Assembly (NCBI GenBank): GCA_030704615.1
Contig: CM060731.1
Coordinates: 55,724,221 to 55,774,755, forward strand
Origin: Takakia lepidozioides
Taxonomy: Eukaryota; Streptophyta; Takakiopsida; Takakiales; Takakiaceae
Reading direction: 5' to 3'
Length of the DNA stretch: 50,535 nt
Position numbers and translations under genes: made by a program. Positions 32,813-44,817 of this stretch are shown one piece after another; within the stretch, counting starts at the first letter, position 1; every line of letters starts with the position of its first letter. The notes beneath the pieces were generated by a model, which was not told where the DNA came from, did no database searches, and was given only the letters and a program-made list of their open reading frames with translations.

Positions 32813-34476
32813 CCTTTTCTCGTCTGTTTCTCTATCTCTGTCTATGTCTACAGGCTCCTTACTTCTTCACATACAGCCCATCTATCACGTAATGCAAATG
32901 CACACTCCGCCAGGCATCCAGTGCAGCCAGCCATGAAGTCATCCTTGGTCTCACAAGGCAAAACCATCCCTTTCATCAGTCTCTCTATCTCTCTCTCTCT
33001 CTCTTCTCTCCGTCAATACTCAACCCTTCACACTACCCCTTTCTTTTAAAAGATCCCATTTCCCAAAACAGCTCTCATCCCTTCTTCAGATTCAACCTGA
33101 ATACCCAACATCTCTCTTTTCCTTTCAACAAAAGGGCTTAAGTCGTTCATATCCTGATACAATGCTGAAATCACACCTTATCCCTTTTGTGTTTTCATAC
33201 AGTTCCAGCTAACCCTCAGTTATCTCTCCAAGCAAACAAGCTATATCTACATTGGGTCCAGTGTATCACTACCCCCCCCGCAGCATTGTGTGCAGGTTTA
33301 CAACACTGAAACAAGAACAAGAATGAAGACAACAGTGACCATTCTGTTTTCTGTGACAACAGTCTCTCTCTCTCTCTCTTCACTCATTTTTCTTACTGAC
33401 ACTACGACGGCAGGTGTATCCATTCCTTCCATGTTCTGGTTTGAAGTCCAGAGTCTCCATTCCATTTCCAAAAACCTTTCCTCTATCACATGTCTCCACC
33501 CTTTCCTTTCAACAACCAGGGCAGTCCTAAATCTACCAAAAGCGATTTCTAAGTCCAACCCAAAGAAGAAGCCCACAGTCTACCAACTTATCTGTTTTTA
33601 TCCTCCAGTGAAGCGGTGGGTCAGCCTGCCGAGATGGCACCTCACCATCGCCTGTCAGCAGCCACCACAACCTTTTCTCCTTGTCTTGATTCCAGAGTTT
33701 ATCATGCCATGATGTCTCCTCATCATCCTATGGAGCATCCTGTGGTTTGCCAACTAAATTGCTCTATTCTTCTATGCATGTAGCTCTTTAAGAACTGAAA
33801 TGGACCTATAGCAAGAAGACAAAAAGGCAGCTAGAAGCCTGATTACAGATAACCTGTGTTGCCATCCAGCCAGCACTCCACATGCCTTATCACCTCCATT
33901 GATTGTGCTCAGATTCTCTTCCTTGTGCTTCTGGCAGGTGGCCGTTCTCCTTGCTTGCTCATCTGCCCATAACTGTCATCTTCAAGACAGTGGCGGCAGC
34001 GGTGGTGCGCCGCTCTCCTTACATGCTCCTATCTCCATGAATTGATCATCACAACGAGAAAGACGGCACCGCTTCCCTTTACACAGAATACCAAGCAGAG
34101 GCACTTAATGCTGCCCTCTAAACCAAGCGAAGTCCCACAGCGCAGGTACAACCTCTCAACACAGACTGCCCTGTCAACACCACAGCTCGCGGCAGCTGCT
34201 ACGAATCGCCCGTCACCTTCCTCTTCGTTCTTCCTTCCTCGCGGATTTTAGGTTGAGCATCAATGACGAAAACGTTCATCGCATGGATGAAAAATGCATG
34301 GTCACGACTTAGCCATTTTTATTTTGGCAACGCATGAGTACAGTATGCCCACAAAATTACCTGTATGGAGGGATATATCCCTCTTGCAGTTGGTATGAGG
34401 GCCCTCCCATTATAGTGATGCAGGGTCTTAACGGTGAAGCCAAAATGTAATGTCACTCCCCTGCATTCACACTACA
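32240..34476 (-). repeat. 5' LTR (right) of the gag-PPR element
   Basis: In element orientation it starts TGTAGTGTGAATG at 34476 and ends CCTTCTTT directly at the PBS. It lacks the final TTCACACTACA that both 3' LTRs carry (at 26606-26616 and 2441-2451). The rest is nearly identical to the 3' LTR. Confidence 0.9.
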
Positions 34477-34480
34477 GATG
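34477..34480. repeat. target-site duplication of gag-PPR LTR element, right
   Basis: GATG (or GATGT) after the LTR matches 26602-26605(6). Confidence 0.65.
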
Positions 34481-35083
34481 TCCGTCATGTTTCTTGTCCA
34501 TGCCCTGCAGAAGCCCAGCCAGTCCACTGGAAGACGTGGGAGGGTTGAGCTCAAACAAGATGTCCCCATCAAACTGAGCTGGCACGTATTGAACCCGTTG
34601 CACTGGAATGGACTCCCAATCAACAAAACGTAGCTCGCTCTTGCACCCAGGCACACCTGCGAGGGCTTTCAATTTTGGAATGACACTTGTTATCTCTTGC
34701 AATTCGTCATCATCCAATAAGGGAGTTTGCACTGGCGGAGGAATCTCAGAAACATCCTCCGAGGACGAGTCCGAAAGAGTAACGAAGGTAGTGGATGTGC
34801 TCACCTCTTGTTTCACAGGAACTGTGCCCTTCTGTTGCACGACCGATGCTGCAGTGCCAGGGGTAACGACTGATCCTGCTGATTGTCTTCTCTCTTTTCC
34901 AAGGACACGTATGTTCCTGGAAGGACTCTCCACTTCCTTCCACACTCGCCAACCAAGGTTTCTCCAAGTGCCCAGAATCCAAATTCCCATCCTCGTCATA
35001 CAACCTCTTTCTGAACAAGCAGAGAACCAACTCCAGCGGGAACACTGTAACCAGCTCATCCTCATGAACAACTGCATACCCAT

Positions 35084-36265
35084 CGTCGTCTGCAGTGGCA
35101 GTCAGTGAAGAGTACCTGCATTGGAATGGAATCGAGCGAGTGCATCTCGCTCCCTCGACATGTTTCCAGCACTGAACGAAACTGCGATTCAGAACGGAAT
35201 CCCCGAATGAGAGCCCGTAATTATCGAAAGTGGAAATACCACCAGCAAACTGAGGTCAACAAGGGTAGCACCAAACCAAAGGCTGCCGGCGATGCATGCC
35301 AAGGATGTAGGGATGACGTGCACCTTCACCTCCCACCAACCAGAAAAAAACCGTTTTGAAGACCAGAGCCACAAGAAGCCGTACTGTTTTTGGGATGGAA
35401 AACAAACCCTGAAAATGACATGAAACAATCCATTATGAAATGACGGCATCAACCCTGGAGAGCAGTAAACAGGAAGATCCGATTGTAATGAGATTGTGTT
35501 GCGCCAGAATAGCACAGAAACAAACACCGACACTCCAAGAGATACCTCGCACGAATGTGTGCAACACATGGTCATATCCGACACAATCCTTTATACCGAA
35601 TGACCCCATGGGGACGGTCACGGCATAAAAAAAAACCACAGGGCATGCAGTACAACACACGTGGATGCATATGTGAAGCATAACAATTATTGCGAATCTG
35701 GAAGAACTGCTCGGAATTGAAAAAGCACTACATTTCTACGGCGCATTCGAATTTGAAAGAAGGCAAGGAGGCCGCCATGTATTGGCAGGCGGCGAAAGTA
35801 CATCTGACATATATCGCAAATGCATGCAACGGATGTTCTTTTCTTCGGCGCTTTATTAGCTGGGCAATACAAAGACGACAAAATGGATGAATTCCGTTCG
35901 CACAAATATCAACACCCGCATCCAAATACGGTTGACAACGTCCATTTTTATTTTTGTTACATGCGATACCAGCACTTGTTGCAAACGTCAAACTGGAGAG
36001 CTCCAGGGGCATCGTGGGGAGCCCTTGTTTCCAGCGGAGGAGAAAGAGAAGGAAGTCATTATACTTCACGAGTTCTAGAAACAGGAATAGAGCTATAGAT
36101 ATAGAATGAGGATGGAAAGAGTGGAGAAGAGGAAAAGGAGGAAAGAAGAGGGAATACAGGAAAGTGTGGCGATGGAGGAGCAGGAATCTGGAGAGAAGAA
36201 CAACAACCCACCATAGTTCCAGGAACAGGCGAGGAGGAACTGCGTCTGAGGGAGAGACAGACGAC
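35084..36265. other. spacer between transposase D and ParB-like/methyltransferase gene 1
   Basis: Contains no convincing gene. ORFs up to 202 codons on the minus strand (35728-36336) are hydrophobic or Ser/Phe-rich shadows of a purine-rich plus strand. The last about 180 bases are GA-rich. This should hold promoters of one or both divergent genes; no individual element was assigned. Confidence 0.4.
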
Positions 36266-39200
36266 ATGGAGGAAGATGTTGACACTGGCCTCACGAACGA
36301 TCTGACCACGGAAAGAGGAAAGGGGGAGAGGCTCACCTACATAGTCGGCGAAGAGAGCAGCCCGAAGCGGAAAGGGTCCCCGGCAACTGGGGAGTCTTCT
36401 CGAGTAGCTAGGAAAAAGGTAAATCTACAGGACCCATATTTGTGAAGAATTCGGCTTTCAATGGCAGGTATTTGTGAAAGAAAGAACCATTCAGCGGCAG
36501 CTCAACACTGTGCGTTGCCGCACACTGTTTGAGCTGCACATGTCACTGTTTAAGGGTGCAAAATTCTTCCTCAACGACACCTTTTGAGGATTGAAATGAA
36601 CCCCGCACTGCCAGCTCAAACAGTGTGCGGCAACGCACACTGTTTGAGCAGATCTTTTCAATGTTGTAGGGTGCAAAATTTGGCCTTGGAGTCAGTTATC
36701 TGCAGGTGAAATGAACCCTTCCCAGCCAGCCCAAACAGTGTGTGCGGGGCCGCACACTATTGAGCTGAACATTTCATGTTTCTGGGTGCAAAATTTGGAC
36801 TTCAGGGGCACCATTCTGAGGATGGAATGAACCCTGCACTGCCAGCTCAAACAGTGTGCGGCAACGCACACTGTTTGAGCTGAACATTTCAATGTTTAAG
36901 GGTGCAAAATTTGGACTTCATGGGTACCTTTCTGAGGATGGAGTGAACCCTGCAATGCCAGCTCAAACAGTGTGCGGCAACGCACACTGTTTGAGCTGAA
37001 CATTTCAATGTTTAAGGGTGCAAAATTTGGACTTCATGGGTACCTTTCTGAGGATGGAATGAACCCTGCACTGCCAGCTCAAACAGTGTGCGGCAACGCA
37101 CACTGTTTGAGCTGAACATTTCAATGTTTCAGGGTGGAAAATTTGAACTCCAGGGGCACCTATCTGAGGATGAAATGAACCCTACACTGTCAGCTTAAAC
37201 AGTGTGCGGCAACGCATACTGTTTGAGCTGAACACTTCAATGTTTCAGGGTGCAAAATTTGGACTTCAGGGGCACCAGTTTGAGGATGAAATGAACCCTT
37301 CAATGTCAGCCCAAACAGTGTGCGGCAACGCACACTGTTTGAGCTGAACACTTCAATGTTTCAGGGTGCAAAATTTGGACTTCAGAGGCACCTCTCTGAG
37401 GATGAGATGAACCCTTCACTGTCAGCCCAAACAGTGTGCGGCAACGCACACTGTTCGAGCTGAACATTTCAATGTTTCTGGGTGCAAAATTTGGTCTTCA
37501 GGGGCACCTGTTTGAGGATGAAATGAACCCTTCACTGTCAGCCCAAACAGTGTGCGGCAACGCACACTGTTTGAGCTGAGCATTTCAATGTTTCTGGGTG
37601 CAAAATTTGGACTTCAGGGGCACCTGTGTGAGGGTGAAATGAACCCTTCACTGCCAGCTCAGACAGTGTGCGGCAACGCACACTGTTTGAGCTGAGCATT
37701 TCAATGTTTCTGGGTGCAAAATTTGGACTTCAGGGGCACCTGTGTGAGGGTGAAATGAACCCTTCACTGCCAGCTCAGACAGTGTGCGGCAACGCACACT
37801 GTTTGAGCTGAGCATTTCAATGTTTCTGGGTGCAAAATTTGGACTTCAGGGGCACCTGTGTGAGGGTGAAATGAACCCTTCACTGCCAGCTCAGACAGTG
37901 TGCGGCAACGCACACTGTTTGAGCTGACCACTTCAATGTTTCAGGGTGCAAAATTTGGACTTCAGAGGCACCTCTCTGAGGATGAGATGAACCCTTCACT
38001 GTCAGCCCAAACAGTGTGCGGCAACGCACACTGTTCGAGTTGAACATTTCAATGTTTCTGTGTGCAAAATTTGGTCTTCAGGGGCACCTGTTTGAGGATG
38101 AAATGAACCCTTCACTGTCAGCCCAAACAGTGTGCGGCAACGCACACTGTTTGAGCTGAACATTTCAATGTTATAGGGTGCAAAATTTGGTCTTCAGGGG
38201 CACCTGTTTGAGGATGAAATGAACCCTTCACTGTCAGCCCAAACAGTGTGCGGCAACGCACACTGTTTGAGCTGAGCACTTCAATGTTTCTTGGTGCAAA
38301 ATTTGGACTTCAGGGGCACCTATCTCAGGATGGGATGAACACTGTGCTGCCAGCTCAAACAGTGTGCGGCAACGCACACTGTTTGAGCTGAGCATTTCAA
38401 TGTTTTAGGGTGCAAAATTTGGTCTTGATGTCTATTATGTGAGGGTGAAATGAACCCTTCACTGCCAGCTCAGACAGTGTGCGGCAACGCACACTGTTTG
38501 AGCTGAGCATTTCAATGTTTCTGGGTGCAAAATTTGGACTTCAGGGGCACCTGTGTGAGGGTGAAATGAACCCTTCACTGCCAGCTCAGACAGTGTGCGG
38601 CAACGCACACTGTTTGAGCTGAGCATTTCAATGTTTCTGGGTGCAAAATTTGGACTTCAGGGGCACCTGTGTGAGGGTGAAATGAACCCTTCACTGCCAG
38701 CTCAGACAGTGTGCGGCAACGCACACTGTTTGAGCTGACCACTTCAATGTTTCAGGGTGCAAAATTTGGACTTCAGAGGCACCTCTCTGAGGATGAGATG
38801 AACCCTTCACTGCCAGCTCAGACAGTGTGCGGCAACGCACACTGTTTGAGCTGAGCCTTTCAATGTTTCTGGGTGCAAAATTTGGACTTCAGGGGCACCT
38901 GTGTGAGGGTGAAATGAACCCTTCACTGCCAGCTCAGACAGTGTGCGGCAACGCACACTGTTTGAGCTGAGCATTTCAATGTTTCTGGGTGCAAAATTTG
39001 GACTTCAGGGGCACCTGTGTGAGGGTGAAATGAACCCTTCACTGCCAGCTCAGACAGTGTGCGGCAACGCACACTGTTTGAGCTGAGCATTTCAATGTTT
39101 CTGGGTGCAAAATTTGGACTTCAGGGGCACCTGTGTGAGGGTGAAATGAACCCTCACTGCCAGCTCAGACAGTGTGCGGCAACGCACACTGTTTGAGCTG

Positions 39201-42200
39201 AACATTTCAATGTTTAAGGTGCAAAATTTTGTCTTTGCTGTCTGTTATCTGAGGATGAAATGAACCCTTCCAAACCAGCTCAAACAGCGTGCGGCAACGC
39301 ACACTGTTTGAGCAAACCTTTTCAATGTTTTAGGGTTCAAAATTTGGGCTTGATGTCTGTTATGTTAGGGTGAAATGAACCCTTCACTGCCAGCTCAGAC
39401 AGTGTTCGGCAACGCACTCTGTTTGAGCTGACATTCAATGTTTCAGGCTGCAAAATTTGGACTTCAGGGGCACCCTCTGAGGATGAGATGAATCCTTCAC
39501 TGTCAGCCAAACAGTGTGCGGCAACGCACACTGTTTGAGCTGAGCATTTCAATGTTTCTGGGTGCAAAATTTGGACTTCAGGGGCACCTGTGTGAGGGTG
39601 AAATGAACCCTTCACTGCCAGCTCAGACAGTGTGCGGCAACGCACACTGTTTGAGCTGAACATTTCAATGTTCTAGGGTGCAAAATTTGGACTTCAGGGG
39701 CACGTCTCTGAGGATGAGATGAACCCTTCACTGTCAGCCCAAACAGTGTGCGGCAACGCACACTGTTTGAGCTGAGCACTTCAATGTTTCTTGGTGCAAA
39801 ATTTGGACTTCAGGGGCACCTATCTCAGGATGAAATGAACACTGTGCTGCCAGCTCAAACAGTGTGCGGCAACGCACACTCTTTGAGCTGAACATTTCCT
39901 TGTTTTAGGGTGCAAAATTTGGTCTTGATGTCTGTTATGTGAGGGTGAAATGAACCCTTCACTGCCAGCTCAGACAGTGTGCGGCAACGCACACTGTTTG
40001 AGCTGAACATTTCAATGTTTAAGGGTGCAAAATTTGGTCTTTGCTGTCTGTTATCTGAGGATGAAATGAACCCTTCAAAACCAGCTCAAACAGCGTGCGG
40101 CAACGCACACTGTTTGAGCAGACCTTTTCAATGTTTTAGGGTTCAAAATTTGGTCTTGATGTCTGTTATGTTAGGGTGAAATGAACCCTTCACTGCCAGC
40201 TCAGACAGTGTGCGGCAACGCACTCTGTTTGAGCTGAACACTTCAATGTTTCAGGCTGCAAAATTTGGACTTCAGGGGCACCCCTCTGAGGATGAGATGA
40301 ATCCTTCACTGTCAGCCCAAACAGTGTGCGGCAACGCACACTGTTTGAGCTGAGCATTTCAATGTTTCTGGGTGCAAAATTTGGACTTCAGGGGCACATT
40401 TCTGAGTATAAAATGAACCCTTCACTGTCAGCTCAAACAGTCTGCGGAACCGCACACTGTTTAGGCAGAACATATGAATATTGAAGGGCGCAACTTTCGG
40501 CCCTCATGGGCAGATATTTGAGCAGAACTTTTCAATGTTCTTTCCCTGTGAAAATCGGGAACATAGTGCAGGTCCGTGAGGATCAATGAACACTTACCTG
40601 GCAGCTCAAAGAACACTTACCTTTTTATCCCACTTTTTCATGCATCGGTCGACGTTTCATTCCTCTCTTATAAGAATTTGAGTGAACAACCTTGCAGGAG
40701 AAAATGCAAAGTGTGGCGGATGAGGTCCCTCAGGGTCAGGGGAAGGAGACCATAGTTGATGTTGACGATGAGTTTTATGAAAGCAAAGCCGCTGAGATGC
40801 TGGGGGGTCAAAAGGTGAACTCTCAGCTTGTGGTTCAAAGTATGCTTGCTCCTGGTGGGAGGTTGAAGATTCCCCTGTGTAGGTTGGTTTCCATGCCCGT
40901 CGTTCGTCCACCCCTTGTCAAAGACATTCTCAAGCTGGAGGCCGAGTTTGTTCATGGGTATTTGGATGGATCCGCAGTCTTTTACGTTTCTACTAGGGAT
41001 TCTAGAGGTAACGAGCTCCTTTTGGATGAGTCAATCGTCGACTCCTGGGACCCCATTTGGAGACAGGTGAACGAATCCTTCGAACTTCTTCTCTCCAGGA
41101 AACCTTCCACCCAAGTATTCTCGGGGAAGATGTTTCACGTTTGGGATGGCAACCACCGGTTGCTTGCATGGATGGCTGTCATTGGGAGGCTGCACTCACA
41201 GGAGGAAGAGTGGCATTACTCTGTTCGATCGATGGTGCTTGATTGTGACGACAACATGATGGGTCTTCTGACGGCAATGAATGATGTGAACAGGTTGGTT
41301 TCTCATTGTACATGTTGCACTTCTGGTTCCGTTCTTCCTTGATTCAAGTCCTTGAATTACATTCTGAAATTCAGATATCATTCTGCAGAGGGACGGAGAC
41401 ATCGCATGTCAAAACGAGTCTGGTTCACACACTGTATAGGATACAAAGGATCGGGCAGATGCCCTTGACCAACTTCAAGACCATCCTTTCGGCAGAGATG
41501 TATAAGAAATGCGAAAGCTCCAAGACTTCGGAAACATGGTACTCGTTGACCCGTGAGGCTTTCATGGAGTACATGTACACGGTGAGATACATCTTCCTTC
41601 ATCTGGCCTTTCCATATTCCTGCTTCCACATGTTTGTTTCTGTCTGTCTCCCTTGACCTTGGATTGATGCAACTCTCTTGCATTCCCTTGCAGCAAGACA
41701 TTGCAGATGCAGGGGAGCGTGGCAAACTGGAATACTACAGCTCTACCCCTGAGGAGAGAAGGACAGCAAAGGGGGTTGAAAGTCACATCCAGAAGGAGAT
41801 GAACGCTACAAGAAGGACAATAATGAGTGCTTTTGTGAAGCAGTTGAGAATGGCCGACCCATCATTCGGGCCGCAGTTTCTCCTGGAGATAAAAAACCAT
41901 TATAACAAGCCAGGCAAGCCGGAGATGGCCCAGGAGAAGTTGCACAGGTTGTCTACCGCCGTCGTGTCTTCTGAACAGAAGGTGAAGTGGCTACAGATAT
42001 GGAACTCCGATCCCACAGTTAGGGATACCCACATGTTCCCAAGGCCAGAGAAGGAGAAGAAGACCCAGCGTGTCGTTCCTGTCAGTGACAATGTGCTGGA
42101 CACCTGGCTTCACAAGGCCACTTACTGGAGCCAGGTGTGATGTCCTCTCGTATCTCACTTTCTTTTCTCTTTTCCTGTCCTTCTCTTCCCATTGCCTCTT

Positions 42201-44817
42201 ACATTCGCTGTGACTGTTTTTGGGTTCATTCTTCCATTTCAATTGTTTTGCAGTTGGAAGAAAGGGCCCGATCGGTTCTGCATACTCAGCTGGCTGACTA
42301 TGGCATCACTATGACAGCTCCGAAGGTCTCCTTCGAAGCATACATGAGGAAATGGAGAGCCACAGTGTGGCACTCTGGTTTCTTTAGAGAGTTCAGCAAG
42401 GAGGGTGGCATCAGTCGAACAAATGAGCTTGACCAGCAGGAAAAAGGAGAGGAAGCCTGGAAACGATGCCTTTACAGGTGCACACCCTTGCACTCTTTGC
42501 TTGTGTTGTGGTTGCAATGTGTTGTGTGGCATACTGTTTAAGGGGGTCTTCCTGGTGTGTTGAAAAAGCTGGGACACAATATGTGCATTGGAAAATGAGG
42601 CTGTGTCTGTTCCTGCAGGTACATTAAGTTTGTTCTCTTGGAAGAGAATTGCTTGGACAAACATCCAGATTTCGTGGACCTTTGGCTTGTCCCTGCTGGC
42701 AACCAGACCATGTTCACTGCTGGGATCTTGCATGACTGGGGTCCAGACCATCTTTCTTCTTGTGGTTGGTATTTGGATTGCCCTCCTTCAGAGACCCCAG
42801 CTGTAGAGTTGTCTTTGAGGAGAGAGAATGACCGTATTGCAGCCACTGCCGCAGCAGCGGACCTCGACATTCATGAGCGTAATCTGAGGACTCTTGCAGA
42901 GAAGGAGCCTCCCGCTCAGGATACCCCGGGTAGAGGAAGAAAGGCAAAGGGAAAAGATGTTGCTGGTGTTGTGGGGAAGGGAAGGGGTAGAGGGAAGGTG
43001 GCACAAGGGCAGGGAAGTGTTGCAGCTATTGGCCCTGTGGAGCATGTCCAGCAGACTCCACCGCATGGTAGGGGATCCGGGAGAAAAAACAAGGGGGTGG
43101 TTGATCCCAAGGACCCGTACCATGCAGTGGAACATCCCACGAGGGTCATTCGTCCAACCAGGTTGGAGATTGCCAACGTCGGGTTCCTTGCAATGATGGA
43201 GTCGAAGAAATCTGATTACAAGGGCGAGCCATCACCAGTGTGGGAGAGGATTGTCGAGTTCCTCAGCACGGTGCGTGTTCTCTTTGGGTTCTGTGGCTTC
43301 TGCTCTCTTTGTCTGCTGTGGGCATGGATCGTTTATAAACTTGTCAGAATTCCATTGTATTTTTGTTTGCAGGCTAAAATGACCAAATCGTGGGTGAACG
43401 GGAAGGAGAAGCCATATGCAGCGGAACTCATCATCTTGGACATCCCTGATGGGTTGGCAGTCCCGGATATCCCTCCATCGGGTGCTTGTCCGGGTTGGAA
43501 TGCATTTGATGAGCGCTACTGGCGGTGGGTTTTTTCCTTTTGCAACTTCTTCCTTTCCGATGCAGGTGTTTTGGTTCTCATCCAGTCCATCGATGTTCGG
43601 TGTCGCCGTGCCCTTGCCAGCTATTTGAAAGCCTCGGGCATGAGAGTCGTGAAGACATGGAATTGTGTGAACAGCATGTACCTTACGAAGGGGGATCGTC
43701 CGGGAGAGATGGTGAGTTTCCCTTCTTCTTCCTCTTCTTTTTTGTTCTGGGATTGTGTTGTATAGGTCGCTCCAACTCATATGTAGGGGCCCGATTTTAT
43801 TTTGGTTCTTAGTTCCTTGTGGATGTCATGTTCGCAGACTCGTCTGTTTGAAGCTGTTTGTCTCGTCCGGGTGCATCCACCAACGACTCCGGCCGGCATT
43901 ACGGAGTTTGCCATCACTCACGGGGGCAAGTTCATAGATGACAGGACAGATCCTCCCACGGATGACATGCATCACAACTACGTCGACAGCAACGTGTGCT
44001 TGCGAAGGGGGAATGGGGTTCCTTGGAGAGGGGCGAGGGAGAGGAGCCCGGCTTTCATTCAAACGATTGTGGAGTGCTGCACCTACACAGACGCCAGAGT
44101 TCTGGATTTGTCGATGGGCACAGGTTCGTCTCTTCAACATTCACATTTCATGAGGTTTGATTGAGCTTGCACTTTCAGCACTTTCCACCGTTCCGAATGT
44201 GTCTTCAATGTCTGCTTACTTCATTCTATTCCACTGCAGGTGCTTCGTACCACGCTTGCAAGGCCAGTGCGCGACATGTCTTTGGGATTGAAGGGGATGC
44301 TGAGATTTACAAGAACCTCCTGATGGGTTTGGGTGGACACACTTCTCAGGTCCTTCCGAAGCCCCGTCCCGCTGATACTGGTACAGAGGAGACTTCTGAC
44401 AAGGAGCTGGACTCCGACTTTGCCTGTGAGTAAGTTGAACCTGTGCATGCTTGCATTGTTGTTTCAATATCGAGAATCGCTGTTCTTGAGGCAAAGTGCA
44501 CATGGGAGACATCCTCTTCGTTGGACTTGTGCATTGCATCATTGTGTTAAAAATGGGATTTTGTGGACATGTGTAGGAGTCCGCGTGCTTCCACTTGCCC
44601 TCCTGGGCTATCACACCTATTTGGACTTGTTTTCAGTCCTCCTCGGTCTTGTGTGCTACCTGTCTATGCGGAGGCACTCGCAGCAAGCATGTCCGTTCAT
44701 GGCACTCAGAGTCCACCTTGCGATGGCCTTCGTAGAACACGTGGTGTTGGGGCCAGAATCTTTGTAGATGACATAGCACAGGAGGTGGACATTGATTGTG
44801 ATGACTGCGACACTTGA
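36266..44817 (+). CDS. ParB/sulfiredoxin-like domain fused to beta-class-like DNA methyltransferase (gene 1, family II), 10 exons
   Basis: Proposed exons: 36266-36418 (tentative), 40698-41293, 41389-41581, 41694-42134, 42254-42477, 42619-43270, 43373-43711, 43838-44123, 44240-44429, 44577-44817. All introns are GT-AG and phases close to one frame with TGA at 44815-44817. If the first exon is wrong, the start is ATG 40704 (MQSVADEV), giving 1051 residues. Domains: an acidic N-terminus with a PKRKGS nuclear-signal-like motif; a ParB/Srx-like fold in exon 2 (IPLCRLVSMPVV ... GKMFHVWDGNHRLLAW, the DGxHR signature); a helical middle; a basic Gly/Lys-rich linker; a methyltransferase with motif IV-like ELIILDIPDG in place of DPPY, then SPAFIQTIVE and SAM-binding VLDLSMGTGASYHA ... 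FGIEGD. The IV-before-I order is beta-class. Expected nuclear; substrate unknown. ParB-methyltransferase fusions are known in phages and bacteria. Confidence 0.75.
36500..40500. repeat. hairpin tandem array, family II, about 35 units of about 116 bp
   Basis: Each unit carries CAAACAGTGTGCG-GCAA-CGCACACTGTTTG, often extended by CAGCT/AGCTG to an 18-bp perfect stem, with a GCAA loop. The linker reads GAGCATTTCAATGTTTC, then GGGTGCAAAATTTGGACTTC, then AGGGTGAAATGAACCCTTCA. Units differ by a few bases; edge units (36507, 39402, 40438) are most diverged, and runs of near-identical units (37620-37910, 38470-38740, 38880-39160) indicate recent amplification. Minus- and plus-strand ORFs through it have no coding character. 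The array sits between transposase D and gene 1, as in family I. If the tentative first exon is right it lies in gene 1's first intron. Confidence 0.93.

Larger units (their letters stand above)
26606..34476 (-). mobile_element. gag-PPR LTR retroelement (non-autonomous), full copy
   Basis: Two near-identical LTRs of about 2.24-2.26 kb flank 3.4 kb that encodes a single 1093-residue ORF. An initiator-Met tRNA PBS lies beside the 5' LTR (right) and a purine tract beside the 3' LTR (left). No protease, reverse transcriptase, RNase H or integrase is present. By content it resembles TR-GAG-type elements, with gag only, and must be mobilised in trans. The host reading frame on either side rejoins, and a 4-5 bp duplication flanks it. 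Confidence 0.9.
23718..35083 (-). pseudogene. Mutator-like DDE/SWIM transposase D (family II), split by an LTR element
   Basis: Coding segments are about 35083-34477, then (after the 7.9 kb LTR insertion) 26605-25268, an intron 25267-25131 (GTAAGCC...CTGCAG), and 25130-23718. Across the insertion the frame rejoins: MDKKHDGH continues as PWCRTKTS, matching copy C's MDRKHDGHPWCVTKTS. Domains: Cys/His cluster (HCKCLNISCPRL; CIHMGAHEHP); DDE core (LMFDHCKRV, ICDMQSEDTESQM, FMADSAQANFNAVRRVFG, CLFHWSQSL); Pro-rich region; SWIM finger (CTCPDF...VPCKHQYY). No stop was found apart from the insertion, so the gene was probably intact until recently. The N-terminus is uncertain: two frames compete at 34750-35083, perhaps because of an unrecognised intron. 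The Lys before MSAVGQGSG, lost in copies B and C, is kept. Confidence 0.82.

Noticed and set aside
35728-36336. 202-codon minus-strand ORF near gene 1
   Set aside because: It has a low-complexity Ser/Phe/Leu composition, is antisense to the GA-rich leader and the putative first exon, and has no homologue in the other element family.
36500-40500. CRISPR array
   Set aside because: Spacers are themselves conserved across units and the context is eukaryotic. It is a tandem satellite with an inverted-repeat core.
36500-40500. Bacterial-type parS cluster bound by a true ParB
   Set aside because: The core does not match the parS consensus, there is no ParA, and the ParB-like resemblance rests on a short motif. 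Kept only as an idea for a binding role.
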